DNA of 15,745 nucleotides from Hyphomicrobiales bacterium (GTDB taxonomy: Bacteria > Pseudomonadota > Alphaproteobacteria > Rhizobiales > Beijerinckiaceae). This document shows positions 1 to 6,852 of this stretch, one piece after another (the stretch's first letter is position 1; the number at the start of each line of letters is the position of its first letter). The notes below the pieces were generated by a model. That model did no database searches. It worked only from the letters and a program-made list of their open reading frames with translations, and was not told where the DNA came from. The DNA is taken from positions 1 through 15,745 of the forward strand of contig JAATEW010000023.1 of assembly GCA_015655535.1 (NCBI GenBank), written 5' to 3'. Both the position numbers and the translations under genes were made by a program.

Positions 1-2024
1 ACGCCGCCCTGAATCTGGCTCTCGATCTGCAATGGGTTCATCGGACGGCCGCAGTCGTGAACGGCCACGATGCGGTCCACGCGGACGATGCCCGTTTCGG
101 TATCGACCGACACTTCAGCGAATTGGACACCGCCCAAATCCTGTTGCGCGATGGCGGCGTCGCCCGTCACCCGGCGAAACCCGGCATAGTCGTCGCTGCG
201 CGAGGCAGTGGCGCTGATCTGATCCGTGCGAAGCTTCGCCGCGGCGGCGCGAAAGCTGAGAGTCCGGCTCGGATCATCGCGCACCAGAATCTGTCCGTCG
301 CGCGCGATAAGCTCGTCCGAAGCGGCGTTGAGTGCGAGGCCCGCTTCGCGGAAAAGCAATTGCAGAACGCGCCACGCCGCTGTGCGAGCGGGTGGCGTGA
401 TGGAAGCCGTGGTGCGGCTGCCATGCGATGGCGGACCGGCCGGAAAATCCGTGTCGCCGATGCGGATCGTGATATCTTCCGGACGCACTCCAAGTTCCTC
501 GGCAACGACTTGGGCCAGTACCGTGCTGATGCCTGTGCCGATATCCTGCACGCTCGACAGCACCTCGACAGAACCGTCGCGCATGATCCGCACCTCGCAA
601 GAAGCGTTGATCTGCACATTGGCGCCCCAAAGCGACTGCGCGACACCAAGACCGCGCTTGATCGTGCCTGTGTCGGCATTGGCTGCGTGGCGTCTGTGCC
701 AGCCGATCCGCTCGGCACCGAGGCGGCGCTCCTCGCGCCTGACCGGGCTCGGATCGATGCGATCGCGCAGCACGAGCGGATCGGTGTTCAATCGCTCCGC
801 CAATTCGTCGATCGTCTGCTCGACCCCGAAGGCACCCGGCGTGTTGCCTGGCCCCCGCATCGCGCAGCCGGGACCGCCATTGGTAAACACGTCATATTGA
901 GCACCTTCGAAATTGGCACAAGAATAAAGCGCCTGCGCGACATTGCCGACGCCGGCTCCCATAGCGATTCCGGCCGTCCCATAACTTTGTAAGGAAATCG
1001 CGGTTAGCGATCCGTCCTTCCGTGCGCCGACGCGCAGCCGTTGCCACGTGGACGGACGATTGCCTGCATCCAGTTGTTCTTCGGAGCGGTCGAGGACGAT
1101 GCGCACAGGCCGCTGCGCCAGACGCGAGAGAGAAACCGCGGCGCGGGCATAATTGCCGAGCATGGTCTTGGAGCCGAAGCCGCCGCCCATTCCATCGACA
1201 ACGACACGGACGCGATTCAATGGGAGCCCGAAGGCTTCCGCCAATTCATGCCTGATGCCGGCCGTGAATTGCGTCGACATATGCACCGTGAGCCCATCCG
1301 TGCGCCAATCGGCGACGATCGCGTGCGGCTCCATGCAGCAATGCGTCTGCGCCTGCGTGCTATATTCAGCTTCGACGATGACGTCTGCTTGCGCGAAACC
1401 CTGTGCCGTATCGCCGCGCGTTTCGATCGCCGGTCCGCGCACATTGCCATTGACCGGCAGACCTCCGATAAGGGCAGATTCCGACGCGTTTCCCGTTGCC
1501 ATAGACGCATTGTCGAAGACGGGCGGTGCCTTGGGCTGGCGGGCCTTGTCCAAATCGACGACAAAGGGAAGCGGGTGATAATCGACATGGATGAGGCGCA
1601 GCGCTTCATCAGCCACGGTTTCGGACTCGGCCGCAACGGCGGCAACAGGGGCCCCGACATAACGCACGACGGCGGTGGCGGGATCGCCGGGCCGCGCGAC
1701 GATCAGAATGGCGCGAACGCCTGGATGGCTCGTCGCCGCCGAGACATCGATCGCGCGAACTTCCGCGTGCGGCAGCGTCGCACGCAGGATGCGGCCGTGC
1801 AGCATGCCAGGAAGATTGACATCGACCGTGAAATGCGTGGCGCCCGTGACCTTCGCACGGCCGTTGTGTCGTGGCACCGACTTGCCAATGTAGGTCAGCG
1901 CTTCATTCGGCGGCATAGGCGCCGGCTCATCGAGCGGAACCTGCCGCTCTACTTCACCCAAGCCGACGCTCGCAATGCCGGATGGAAATTTCTCCGTACG
2001 TGTCGTTACATTCACCGCCATCAT
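1..2024 (-). CDS. Xanthine dehydrogenase family molybdopterin-binding subunit (partial, C-terminus outside window)
   Basis: Catalytic large subunit of a molybdenum hydroxylase, the family that oxidises aldehydes or N-heterocycles. Reading the minus strand from 2024 to 3 gives 674 uninterrupted codons. Residues about 46-160 form the small N-terminal a/b hammerhead domain. The molybdenum-cofactor domains follow: GGGFGSK at 280-286, MRGPG at 389-393 (the family usually has RAPG here), QDIGTG at 493-498, and GRPMNPLQ..QIQGG at 659-674. Relatives are roughly 730-770 residues long, so about 60-90 residues, including the expected active-site Glu, lie beyond base 1. The first ATG (2024-2022) overlaps the last base region of the upstream 2Fe-2S gene's stop (ATGA); a second ATG follows at once, so either could start. 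The overlap implies translational coupling and complex formation. The substrate cannot be read from the sequence. It resembles the PaoC/YagR branch, but no FAD subunit lies between the two genes. Confidence 0.9.
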   Translation of the reverse strand, partial: MMAVNVTTRTEKFPSGIASVGLGEVERQVPLDEPAPMPPNEALTYIGKSVPRHNGRAKVTGATHFTVDVNLPGMLHGRILRATLPHAEVRAIDVSAATSHPGVRAILIVARPGDPATAVVRYVGAPVAAVAAESETVADEALRLIHVDYHPLPFVVDLDKARQPKAPPVFDNASMATGNASESALIGGLPVNGNVRGPAIETRGDTAQGFAQADVIVEAEYSTQAQTHCCMEPHAIVADWRTDGLTVHMSTQFTAGIRHELAEAFGLPLNRVRVVVDGMGGGFGSKTMLGNYARAAVSLSRLAQRPVRIVLDRSEEQLDAGNRPSTWQRLRVGARKDGSLTAISLQSYGTAGIAMGAGVGNVAQALYSCANFEGAQYDVFTNGGPGCAMRGPGNTPGAFGVEQTIDELAERLNTDPLVLRDRIDPSPVRREERRLGAERIGWHRRHAANADTGTIKRGLGVAQSLWGANVQINASCEVRIMRDGSVEVLSSVQDIGTGISTVLAQVVAEELGVRPEDITIRIGDTDFPAGPPSHGSRTTASITPPARTAAWRVLQLLFREAGLALNAASDELIARDGQILVRDDPSRTLSFRAAAAKLRTDQISATASRSDDYAGFRRVTGDAAIAQQDLGGVQFAEVSVDTETGIVRVDRIVAVHDCGRPMNPLQIESQIQGG

Positions 2025-2659
2025 CAGGCCTTTCGCGCTTTGGCAGCCGCCAGTGTCGCTGCAACGACATGCGGATAAGTGCCGCAACGGCAAAGATGAC
2101 CGCTGACCGCTCTTTGCACCTCATCGGCTGTCGGGTCGGGTGTGCGTTCCAGAAGCGCCACGCAGCTCATCACCATTCCTGGCGTGCAAAAGCCGCATTG
2201 AAGAGCGTCATGCGCGATGAAAGCTTCCTGCACTGGATGAAGGGTGCCATTGGCCGCCAAAGCCTCGATTGTCGTCACCTTGCGCGCGCCGACATTGATC
2301 GCCAGCGTCATACAGGAAGAAACCGGAACACCGTCGAGCCAGACCGTGCAAGCCGAACAGGAACCGCGATTGCAGGCGACTTTCGTTCCGGTCAGTCCGA
2401 GCTGATTGCGCAAGGCCTCGGCCAGCGTCGTCCGCGGTTCGATCTGTAACATCCGGATCGCGCCATTGACCATGAGAGAGACCGGAACCGATCCCGGTCC
2501 CGCGACCTGCGGTACGCCCTCTGCTTCCGCAACCTCCGCGATGAAGACCGATGCGGCATCGATGACCGTGGCCCCCGCCGTAGCAAGCGCGGAACCGCGA
2601 AGCAGAGAGCGCCGCGATAATCCGTTGCCTGTCGCTCCGCCTGCGTTAGAAATTGCCAT
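2024..2659 (-). CDS. Tat-exported 2Fe-2S subunit of the molybdenum hydroxylase
   Basis: Electron-transfer subunit of the xanthine-dehydrogenase-family enzyme encoded just downstream. From the ATG at 2659 it has 211 residues. An N-terminal twin-arginine signal (SRRSLL, residues 15-20, then an Ala/Gly-rich hydrophobic stretch) predicts export of the folded complex to the periplasm. A plant-type 2Fe-2S domain follows with C96, C101, C104 and C116 (CNRGSCSAC...C), then the helical 2Fe-2S domain with C155-GF-C158 and C190-R-C192. A GTG at 2671 would add four residues, but GGAG overlapping that GTG lies six bases before the ATG, so the ATG is preferred. It resembles E. coli PaoA/YagT. A candidate FNR/FixK box at 2798-2811 suggests low-oxygen control. 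The family is certain; the physiological substrate is unknown. Confidence 0.93.
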   Translation of the reverse strand: MAISNAGGATGNGLSRRSLLRGSALATAGATVIDAASVFIAEVAEAEGVPQVAGPGSVPVSLMVNGAIRMLQIEPRTTLAEALRNQLGLTGTKVACNRGSCSACTVWLDGVPVSSCMTLAINVGARKVTTIEALAANGTLHPVQEAFIAHDALQCGFCTPGMVMSCVALLERTPDPTADEVQRAVSGHLCRCGTYPHVVAATLAAAKARKA

Positions 2660-2728
2660 AGCGAACTCCACGCCGACGCGCGGCCCTCAGTGCCGAGGAA
2701 ATAAGGCCGTCATCAAACAAACGGGCCA

Positions 2729-2741
2729 CTCAAAACTTGAG
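2729..2741. repeat. Small inverted repeat in the leader of the molybdenum hydroxylase operon
   Basis: CTCAA-aac-TTGAG, with 5-base arms and a 3-base centre. It lies between the candidate promoter and the start codon of the 2Fe-2S gene. It may be an operator half-site pair, but it is short enough to occur by chance. Confidence 0.25.
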
Positions 2742-2772
2742 CTGCAAACCACATCTATCCGATTGCGAAAGC

Positions 2773-2811
2773 TTTAAACTCCTACGCATTAGCTCCATTG
2801 ATTCAGGTCAA
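2773..2811 (-). promoter_or_regulatory. Candidate FNR/FixK-type box and promoter for the molybdenum hydroxylase
   Basis: TTGATTCAGGTCAA at 2798-2811 is a perfect TTGA-N6-TCAA and matches 9 of 10 fixed positions of TTGAT-N4-ATCAA. On the minus strand, TTTAAA follows at 2778-2773 and could serve as the -10 element. The box centre is about 145 bases upstream of the preferred ATG at 2659. The binding protein is inferred from the motif only. Confidence 0.6.
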
Positions 2812-2826
2812 AAACACGGGATTGTG

Positions 2827-2842
2827 AGCGAGGTGACTCGCT
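2827..2842. repeat. Short hairpin downstream of the unrecognised 194-residue gene
   Basis: AGCGAG-gtga-CTCGCT, a 6-base perfect stem with a 4-base loop. It lies 68 bases past the stop of the gene ending at 2910. A second weak stem (ACCGC...GCGGT, 2845-2863) is adjacent. Neither is followed directly by a T-run on the minus strand, so a terminator role is only possible. Confidence 0.25.
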
Positions 2843-2909
2843 GAACCGCTGCACTATCGCGGTCCTTATTGGTCGCCAGCCACCTTAAAGAAAGAGATCT
2901 AAGCGCAAG

Positions 2910-3494
2910 CTAGCGTGCAGCCTTCCCAAAGCGCCGCTTCCATTTTTGCCCAGCTTTAAGTTCGGTCTTGAAGACCCACCGCTTTTGAATCGAACTGTGT
3001 CCTCGACGAGCCGCAGGGGCAGTCAATGTTTCCGACATGGAATTTGCAACGGATTGCTCGGCGGAAATATTCATCGTCTCATTTTTGAGCTCTGGATCGC
3101 GCTTTTTGCCTCGGGCGGGTGAGGAGCGCTTAGCTTTTCCGGCCTTCGGCACACGCAGCGCGGCTTCATCGGCTTCTTCTAATCGAACATCCGGAGCATT
3201 GTCTTTGCCGATGAGACTTGGCAACACCGTACCCACGTGAGGATCGAGCGTTGGAGCCTGCGCGTCTAGGGATGCGACCCGACCGCTGTTGCCAAACACC
3301 GCATCGGCCGCTCTCAAGGCAGCTTCATATTTATCGTCATGATCGTTCGAGCGATCATCGAAAATGCCCGAATTCAAGAACGGCGCTTTCGCACTATCTT
3401 TGTCGGCATCGTTACTGGCTTGATGGGAAAGCCTCGATGATTTGGGCGAGCGTGTTTTGAATTCCTTGATAAAGGGCCGGATCGTATGGCGCAT
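2910..3494 (-). CDS. Conserved-looking hypothetical protein with basic ends and an acidic middle
   Basis: No function recognised. From the ATG at 3494 the protein has 194 residues. AGGA lies five bases upstream of this ATG; the same frame opens further upstream (to 3563), but without a comparable ribosome-binding site. The N-terminus has RPFIKEF-K-TRSPKSS (6-20). The middle is polar and partly acidic (DDRSNDHDD, about 46-54), followed by EAALRAADAVFG (58-69). A Lys/Arg-rich stretch occupies 116-133, and the C-terminus has KRWVFKTELKAGQKWKRR (171-188). It has no transmembrane segment, no Cys and no enzymatic motif, so it is probably soluble, largely disordered and perhaps nucleic-acid or membrane-surface binding. 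The N-terminal RPF-x-x-E-x-K and C-terminal ELK-x-G-x-KWKRR patterns recall small uncharacterised rhizobial proteins, but that is a memory-based impression. Base composition is less GC-rich than the flanking genes. It is a single gene with a 17-base palindrome 72 bases upstream. Confidence 0.65.
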   Translation of the reverse strand: MRHTIRPFIKEFKTRSPKSSRLSHQASNDADKDSAKAPFLNSGIFDDRSNDHDDKYEAALRAADAVFGNSGRVASLDAQAPTLDPHVGTVLPSLIGKDNAPDVRLEEADEAALRVPKAGKAKRSSPARGKKRDPELKNETMNISAEQSVANSMSETLTAPAARRGHSSIQKRWVFKTELKAGQKWKRRFGKAAR

Positions 3495-3565
3495 TCGAGT
3501 CCTGGTCGTGGAAAAGCTCTGGCGAGCGCGAAAAATGGAAGTTTCAGTTGGGCATTGAAGCAACG

Positions 3566-3582
3566 GCCGTACAATGTACGGC
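3566..3582. repeat. 17-base palindrome GCCGTACA-A-TGTACGGC
   Basis: Perfect 8-base arms around a single A, centred 80 bases upstream of the ATG of the hypothetical gene at 3494. The odd-length dyad, with no following T-run, looks like an operator for a dimeric repressor (for example of TetR or GntR type) rather than a terminator. No adjacent regulator gene is seen. Confidence 0.5.
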
Positions 3583-3687
3583 AGGCGAGTGAACGAAGAT
3601 CAAACCGACTGCGCTGAGTTTCTGATAGTGCCGAGTGGCGGCCCCGGCTGTTCCTGCACAAAAGCCAAGATCATGCTGGTCATTTGG

Positions 3688-3702
3688 TTGTCACTTTGAC
3701 AA
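3688..3702. repeat. 15-base inverted repeat TTGTCA-ctt-TGACAA
   Basis: Perfect 6-base arms with a 3-base centre in the gene-free region. It resembles an FNR/DNR-type dyad, but the centre is one base too long for TTG-N8-CAA spacing. A binding site of another family is possible. Confidence 0.35.
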
Positions 3703-4050
3703 GCCAGCCAAGTTCTTGCATGGCCATTCCGACTCGCATCAGTCTTAATCGACCTATCACGCTCGAGATCTAGCGGCAATGGCCGCCGCCATGACCATAT
3801 TGATGAACTTTGCCGAGCGTGATTTCGGGTTGAACCTGGCTAAAGTCATCGGCCGGTTCCGATAAGCTGGAACGGATGAGGAAAACCAACGTCGATTTTT
3901 CCTTAAGGAGCCTCAATTCAGGAGATCATCCGCTCGAAAGCAGAGCAGATTTCTCTAATGAAACCCGCGAGGGAATATCACCGGATTTTAGATAGGCATA
4001 CGCGCACTTCACGGCACCTTGATCCGACTGGGGACTTTTCACCCGGAGTC

Positions 4051-4194
4051 ATCAGTTCGAACCTTATTAAAATCCCTAATGTCAACGTTGTAGTTAGCGG
4101 GATAAGGCCTGCGCTTTGATCTGGATTAAAGCCGGGCGGTCACGTTGCTATTAAAATACCTTCTAAGGTGGGATGATCACATCAGGTTCGAACC
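4051..4194. repeat. Direct pair of ATCAG-TTCGAACC elements flanking the aldehyde dehydrogenase promoter
   Basis: ATCAGTTCGAACC (4051-4063) and ATCAGGTTCGAACC (4181-4194) share nearly the same bases 130 apart, on either side of the FNR/FixK-like box and the -10. The second copy contains the perfect 10-base palindrome GGTTCGAACC (4185-4194); the first contains GTTCGAAC. Their placement, one upstream of the promoter and one in the leader, suits an operator pair that could loop, but the regulator is unknown. Confidence 0.45.
4116..4157 (+). promoter_or_regulatory. Candidate FNR/FixK-dependent promoter of the aldehyde dehydrogenase
   Basis: TTGATCTGGATTAA at 4116-4129 differs from the symmetric TTGATCTGGATCAA by one base. 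Exactly 22 bases after the box is TAAAAT (4152-4157), 5 of 6 identical to the sigma-70 -10 consensus. This predicts a transcription start near 4164 with the box centred about 41.5 upstream, the class II arrangement known for FNR/FixK activators. The leader to the ATG at 4252 would be about 88 bases. Confidence 0.6.
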
Positions 4195-4251
4195 GAGCTG
4201 CCTGCCGCCCTGCTCGACGGACGGGGCCTTATAAAACGCGAGGACCATGTC

Positions 4252-5643
4252 ATGACCTACGCAACCACAAATCCTTACACGGGCGAAGTTTTGAAGACCT
4301 TCCCGGAGGCGACGGATGCCGAAGTCAAGCAAGCGATCGACCATGCTCATGCTGCGTTTCTGGTCTGGAAAAACGTTGCATTCGCAGAACGCGCCAAGGT
4401 CATGCAGAAGGCAGCCGACATTCTGCGCGGGGAAGCTGAGGATTATGCCAAGCTTTTCACGATCGAGATGGGAAAGATAATTTCCGAGTCCAAAGCGGAA
4501 GTGGAGCTCTCGGCGAGTATTTTCGAGTATTATGCAAAAAAAGCCGAGGCTTTGCTCGCGCCGGAGAAGCTGCCTGTTGAGACTCCGGCGGAAGGCACGG
4601 CGACACTCGTCCATGAACCTCTTGGCGTGCTGCTCGCGATAGAGCCCTGGAATTTCCCCTATTATCAAATCGCCCGAATCATCGCGCCGCAGTTGTCTGC
4701 GGGTAATACGATGCTGCTTAAGCACGCCTCCAATGTTCCGCAGAGTGCCGCCGCATTTGAAAAATTGATGCGGGATGCCGGTTTGCCAAATGGAGCCTTC
4801 AAGAATCTCTATGCGACACGATCGCAGATCGAATTGATTCTCAATGATTCACGGGTGCATGGGGTTGCGCTGACCGGATCAGAAGAGGCTGGCGCTGTGG
4901 TGGCAGCCCAGGCTGGCAAGGCTCTGAAAAAGTCCACAATGGAACTCGGTGGCGCTGATGCATTCGTGGTGCTGGCCGACGCCGATTTGGAAAAGACGGT
5001 CAAATGGGCGGTCTTCGGCCGTCACTGGAATGGCGGACAGGTCTGCGTATCCTCCAAACGCATGATCATCGTCGATGAAATCTATGATCACTTCCTTGAA
5101 CGCTATATTTCCGGCGTGGCCGGCTTGCGCGCGGGAGACCCCTTTGATGCCAACACGACTCTGGCGCCCCTCTCATCGCAGGGCGCCGCCAACGATCTCA
5201 AGGATAAGATCAGGCAAGCCGTCACGCAGGGCGCGACTGCGACAGAGGTCGGCCCTGCGGTTCCGAATAGGGGTGCCTTCGTGCAACCGACGATCCTGAC
5301 CGACATCACAGAAGATAATCCAGCCCGATATTGGGAGTTCTTCGGCCCGGTTTCCATGCTGTTTCGCGCTAAGGACGAGGACGATGCCGTGCGCATTGCC
5401 AATGACTCCCCATTCGGTCTCGGCGGATCTGTCTTTACCTCAAATCCGGCGCATGGCGTGGAAGTAGCGAAGAAGATTTCCACTGGCATGGTCTTCGTGA
5501 ATCATCCGACGATGGTGAAAGCGGATTTGCCATTCGGGGGCATTCGGCGTTCGGGCTACGGCCGCGAACTGATCGGGCTCGGCATCAAGGAATTCGTCAA
5601 TCACAAGTTGATCGATGTTGTCGATATCGATGCTGAATTCTGA
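4252..5643 (+). CDS. NAD(P)+-dependent succinate-semialdehyde-type aldehyde dehydrogenase
   Basis: Oxidises an aldehyde to the acid with NAD(P)+ in the cytoplasm. Its 463 residues match the length and style of the E. coli Sad/YneI branch. Visible residues: PWNFPYYQ with N134 (oxyanion), LLKHAS with K157 (cofactor), ELGG with E231 (general base), GGQVCVSSKR with C265 (nucleophile), EFFGPV at 362-367, and PFGGIRRSGYGREL near the C-terminus. All catalytic residues are intact. GAGGA eight bases before the ATG supports the start. The gene stands alone; a hairpin separates it from the convergent SDR gene. Its promoter carries an FNR/FixK-like box. Succinate semialdehyde is the best guess from the family, but other short aldehydes are possible. 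No GABA aminotransferase gene is in the window. Confidence 0.9.
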   Translation: MTYATTNPYTGEVLKTFPEATDAEVKQAIDHAHAAFLVWKNVAFAERAKVMQKAADILRGEAEDYAKLFTIEMGKIISESKAEVELSASIFEYYAKKAEALLAPEKLPVETPAEGTATLVHEPLGVLLAIEPWNFPYYQIARIIAPQLSAGNTMLLKHASNVPQSAAAFEKLMRDAGLPNGAFKNLYATRSQIELILNDSRVHGVALTGSEEAGAVVAAQAGKALKKSTMELGGADAFVVLADADLEKTVKWAVFGRHWNGGQVCVSSKRMIIVDEIYDHFLERYISGVAGLRAGDPFDANTTLAPLSSQGAANDLKDKIRQAVTQGATATEVGPAVPNRGAFVQPTILTDITEDNPARYWEFFGPVSMLFRAKDEDDAVRIANDSPFGLGGSVFTSNPAHGVEVAKKISTGMVFVNHPTMVKADLPFGGIRRSGYGRELIGLGIKEFVNHKLIDVVDIDAEF

Positions 5644-5677
5644 TTGGCAGCATGAGCGGGCGTAACTGCCTAAGATC

Positions 5678-5709
5678 TGAGCCGGGGAGACGAGTCCTTC
5701 TCCGGCTCA
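5678..5709. terminator. Hairpin between convergent genes, possible bidirectional terminator
   Basis: The arms TGAGCCGGGGA and TCTCCGGCTCA pair over 11 bases (one G-T wobble) around a loop of about 10 bases. It lies between the stop of the aldehyde dehydrogenase (5643) and that of the SDR (5728). Neither side has a clear T-run, so it may act as an RNA-end stabiliser or a weak terminator. Confidence 0.5.
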
Positions 5710-5727
5710 TCGAAACTGCACCCAGTA

Positions 5728-6531
5728 TCACATAAAGCGATCCGCACCACCCGACGCCTCAATCGTATCGCCGGTGATAAAGCCATTTCGATCGGAGGCG
5801 AGGAAGGCTGCGATGGCGGCGATCTCTCGCGGATTTGCGGCCCGGCCGACCGGCGTGAGCTCCGCCGATGTTTTGGCAAGCACGTCTTCATCGGATAGAG
5901 CCGCCCACTCCGGTTTATCGCAGCGCACAGCGGGGATCATATTGTTTGCCCAATTGTCGGTTGCGACGGCACCGCTTCCCACGGCGTTAACGAGAATTCC
6001 GTCCGCGGCGACCTCAAGCGCGACGGATTTGGTGAAGTTATTAATCGCGGCACTGAGAACGTGAGAAATAAGCAGTTTTGGATTGGGGTAAATGCCTCCA
6101 ATCGATGACATGTTGACGATCCGTCCCCAATGACGTTGCCGCATATGAGGGATCACGGCTTTACAGAGCCGTCGCATCGCTGTCAGCTTAACACTCGTCA
6201 TTTCCGCCCAATTCTCTTCCGTCGATTCCATAAGACCGCCCGTCTGGGCACGCCCCGCGTTATTGACGAGAATATCGATCTTGCCGAATGCGGAGAGCGT
6301 TTGATCGACAATGGATTGCGCGGCATCCGGCGCGGCAACATCTAAGACGATCGGCAATACGCGACGCGGATCGTCTGTCAATGCGCTCGCGGCTGCCTTG
6401 AGCCGCGCCGCGCCACGCGCCACTAGAACAACAGAGGCATCATTCTGGATAAGCTCTTCCGCGATCGCCAATCCGATGCCCGCGCTTGCTCCTGTTACGA
6501 TTGCGACGCGGCCCTGTAATCCTAAGTCCAT
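5728..6531 (-). CDS. SDR-family protein with a non-canonical active site
   Basis: Short-chain dehydrogenase/reductase fold, 267 residues from the ATG at 6531. The preferred start is where the Rossmann domain begins (MDLGLQGRVAIVTG) and is preceded by AGGTGG; the frame opens upstream to 6612, but those residues do not look like SDR sequence. TGASAGIG (13-20) binds the nucleotide, LDV (63-65) and NNAG (90-93) are present, and S142/S143 are in place. Counting 13 residues from S143, the canonical Tyr and Lys of YxxxK are replaced by S156 and S160 (ISHVLSAAI). A YPNPK string at 148-152 sits too close to S143 to be the usual pair. The fold is certain, the reaction is not: it may bind cofactor without standard reductase chemistry or use a relocated active site. 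The ending GDTIEASGGADRFM is typical of 3-oxoacyl-ACP-reductase-like SDRs. It lies 113 bases downstream of a small membrane-protein gene on the same strand. Confidence 0.85.
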   Translation of the reverse strand: MDLGLQGRVAIVTGASAGIGLAIAEELIQNDASVVLVARGAARLKAAASALTDDPRRVLPIVLDVAAPDAAQSIVDQTLSAFGKIDILVNNAGRAQTGGLMESTEENWAEMTSVKLTAMRRLCKAVIPHMRQRHWGRIVNMSSIGGIYPNPKLLISHVLSAAINNFTKSVALEVAADGILVNAVGSGAVATDNWANNMIPAVRCDKPEWAALSDEDVLAKTSAELTPVGRAANPREIAAIAAFLASDRNGFITGDTIEASGGADRFM

Positions 6532-6644
6532 TTTGGAATTCCACCTAAGCGATCGCCATTGGCAAAATCGATACCTGCATTGACCAGCGATGCTGGGACA
6601 AAGTGTTTCCACCGCGATCTTAAAATGGCAAACAAATCTGCGTG

Positions 6645-6797
6645 CTACCGGCCTTGATTGCTTATCGTTTTCTTTCGACGGGTCTCAGATAGAACCTTTA
6701 CGCAAACGACGGCCACGAGCAGAAGTACGACTCCAAGAATACCGGTAAAGCCAAGGAACAAAATTCGCGCCGGTAACTCAGCAGGTATCGTAAACAT
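6645..6797 (-). CDS. Small single-pass membrane protein (50 residues)
   Basis: A short gene supported by a strong ribosome-binding site, GGAGGT, five bases before the ATG at 6797. The product has a short N-terminus (MFTIPAELPAR), one hydrophobic segment at about 12-36 (LFLGFTGILGVVLLLVAVVCV) and a basic tail (ETRRKK), so N-out/C-in topology is expected. A GTG at 6839 in the same frame is less likely because it lies within a few bases of the predicted transcription start. An FNR/FixK-like box lies about 92 bases upstream. Size and topology recall accessory subunits of membrane complexes such as small oxidase or transporter subunits, but there is no specific match. It is probably transcribed toward the SDR at 5728-6531. 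Confidence 0.6.
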   Translation of the reverse strand: MFTIPAELPARILFLGFTGILGVVLLLVAVVCVKVLSETRRKKTISNQGR

Positions 6798-6852
6798 GAC
6801 CACCTCCGACTCGTTGCTAACATGCGCCTTTGTGAACACTCAACATTCATTC

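Larger units (their letters stand above)
3495..4251. other. Gene-free stretch of about 750 bases with several palindromes
   Basis: This is the divergent region between the hypothetical gene (minus) and the aldehyde dehydrogenase gene (plus). I find no convincing gene in it: the frames are short or lack ribosome-binding sites. It is visibly less GC-rich than the neighbouring genes. It contains the palindromes at 3566-3582 and 3688-3702, a candidate FNR/FixK box with a -10 at 4116-4157, and repeated GTTCGAACC elements near 4051 and 4181. A 28-codon plus-strand frame (3779-3865) is present but unsupported. Confidence 0.6.

Noticed and set aside
57..2078. Long plus-strand open frames (57-992, 226-900, 1041-2078)
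   Set aside because: They lie opposite the molybdopterin subunit, whose minus-strand frame is open for 674 codons with family motifs. Their translations are Arg/Ala-rich with no recognisable domain, typical antisense shadows in GC-rich DNA.
3779..3865. 28-codon plus-strand frame (MAAAMTILMNFAERDFG...) in the gene-free stretch
   Set aside because: It looks protein-like but is very short, has no Shine-Dalgarno sequence and no recognised homologue. A degraded gene fragment cannot be excluded.
3903..3916. Additional FNR/FixK-like site TTAAGGAGCCTCAA
   Set aside because: It matches TTGA-N6-TCAA with one mismatch and the extended consensus at only 8 of 10 positions. Several such sites are expected by chance, and it is about 340 bases from any start.
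4185..4194. GGTTCGAACC as a tRNA T-arm or integration-site remnant
   Set aside because: It resembles a T-loop sequence, but no acceptor or anticodon stem is present around it and there is no integrase gene nearby.
5728..6612. Longer start for the SDR at 6612
   Set aside because: The extra 27 residues (Cys/Arg/Trp-rich) do not fit the family; the Rossmann fold begins right after the ATG at 6531, which has an upstream AGGTGG.
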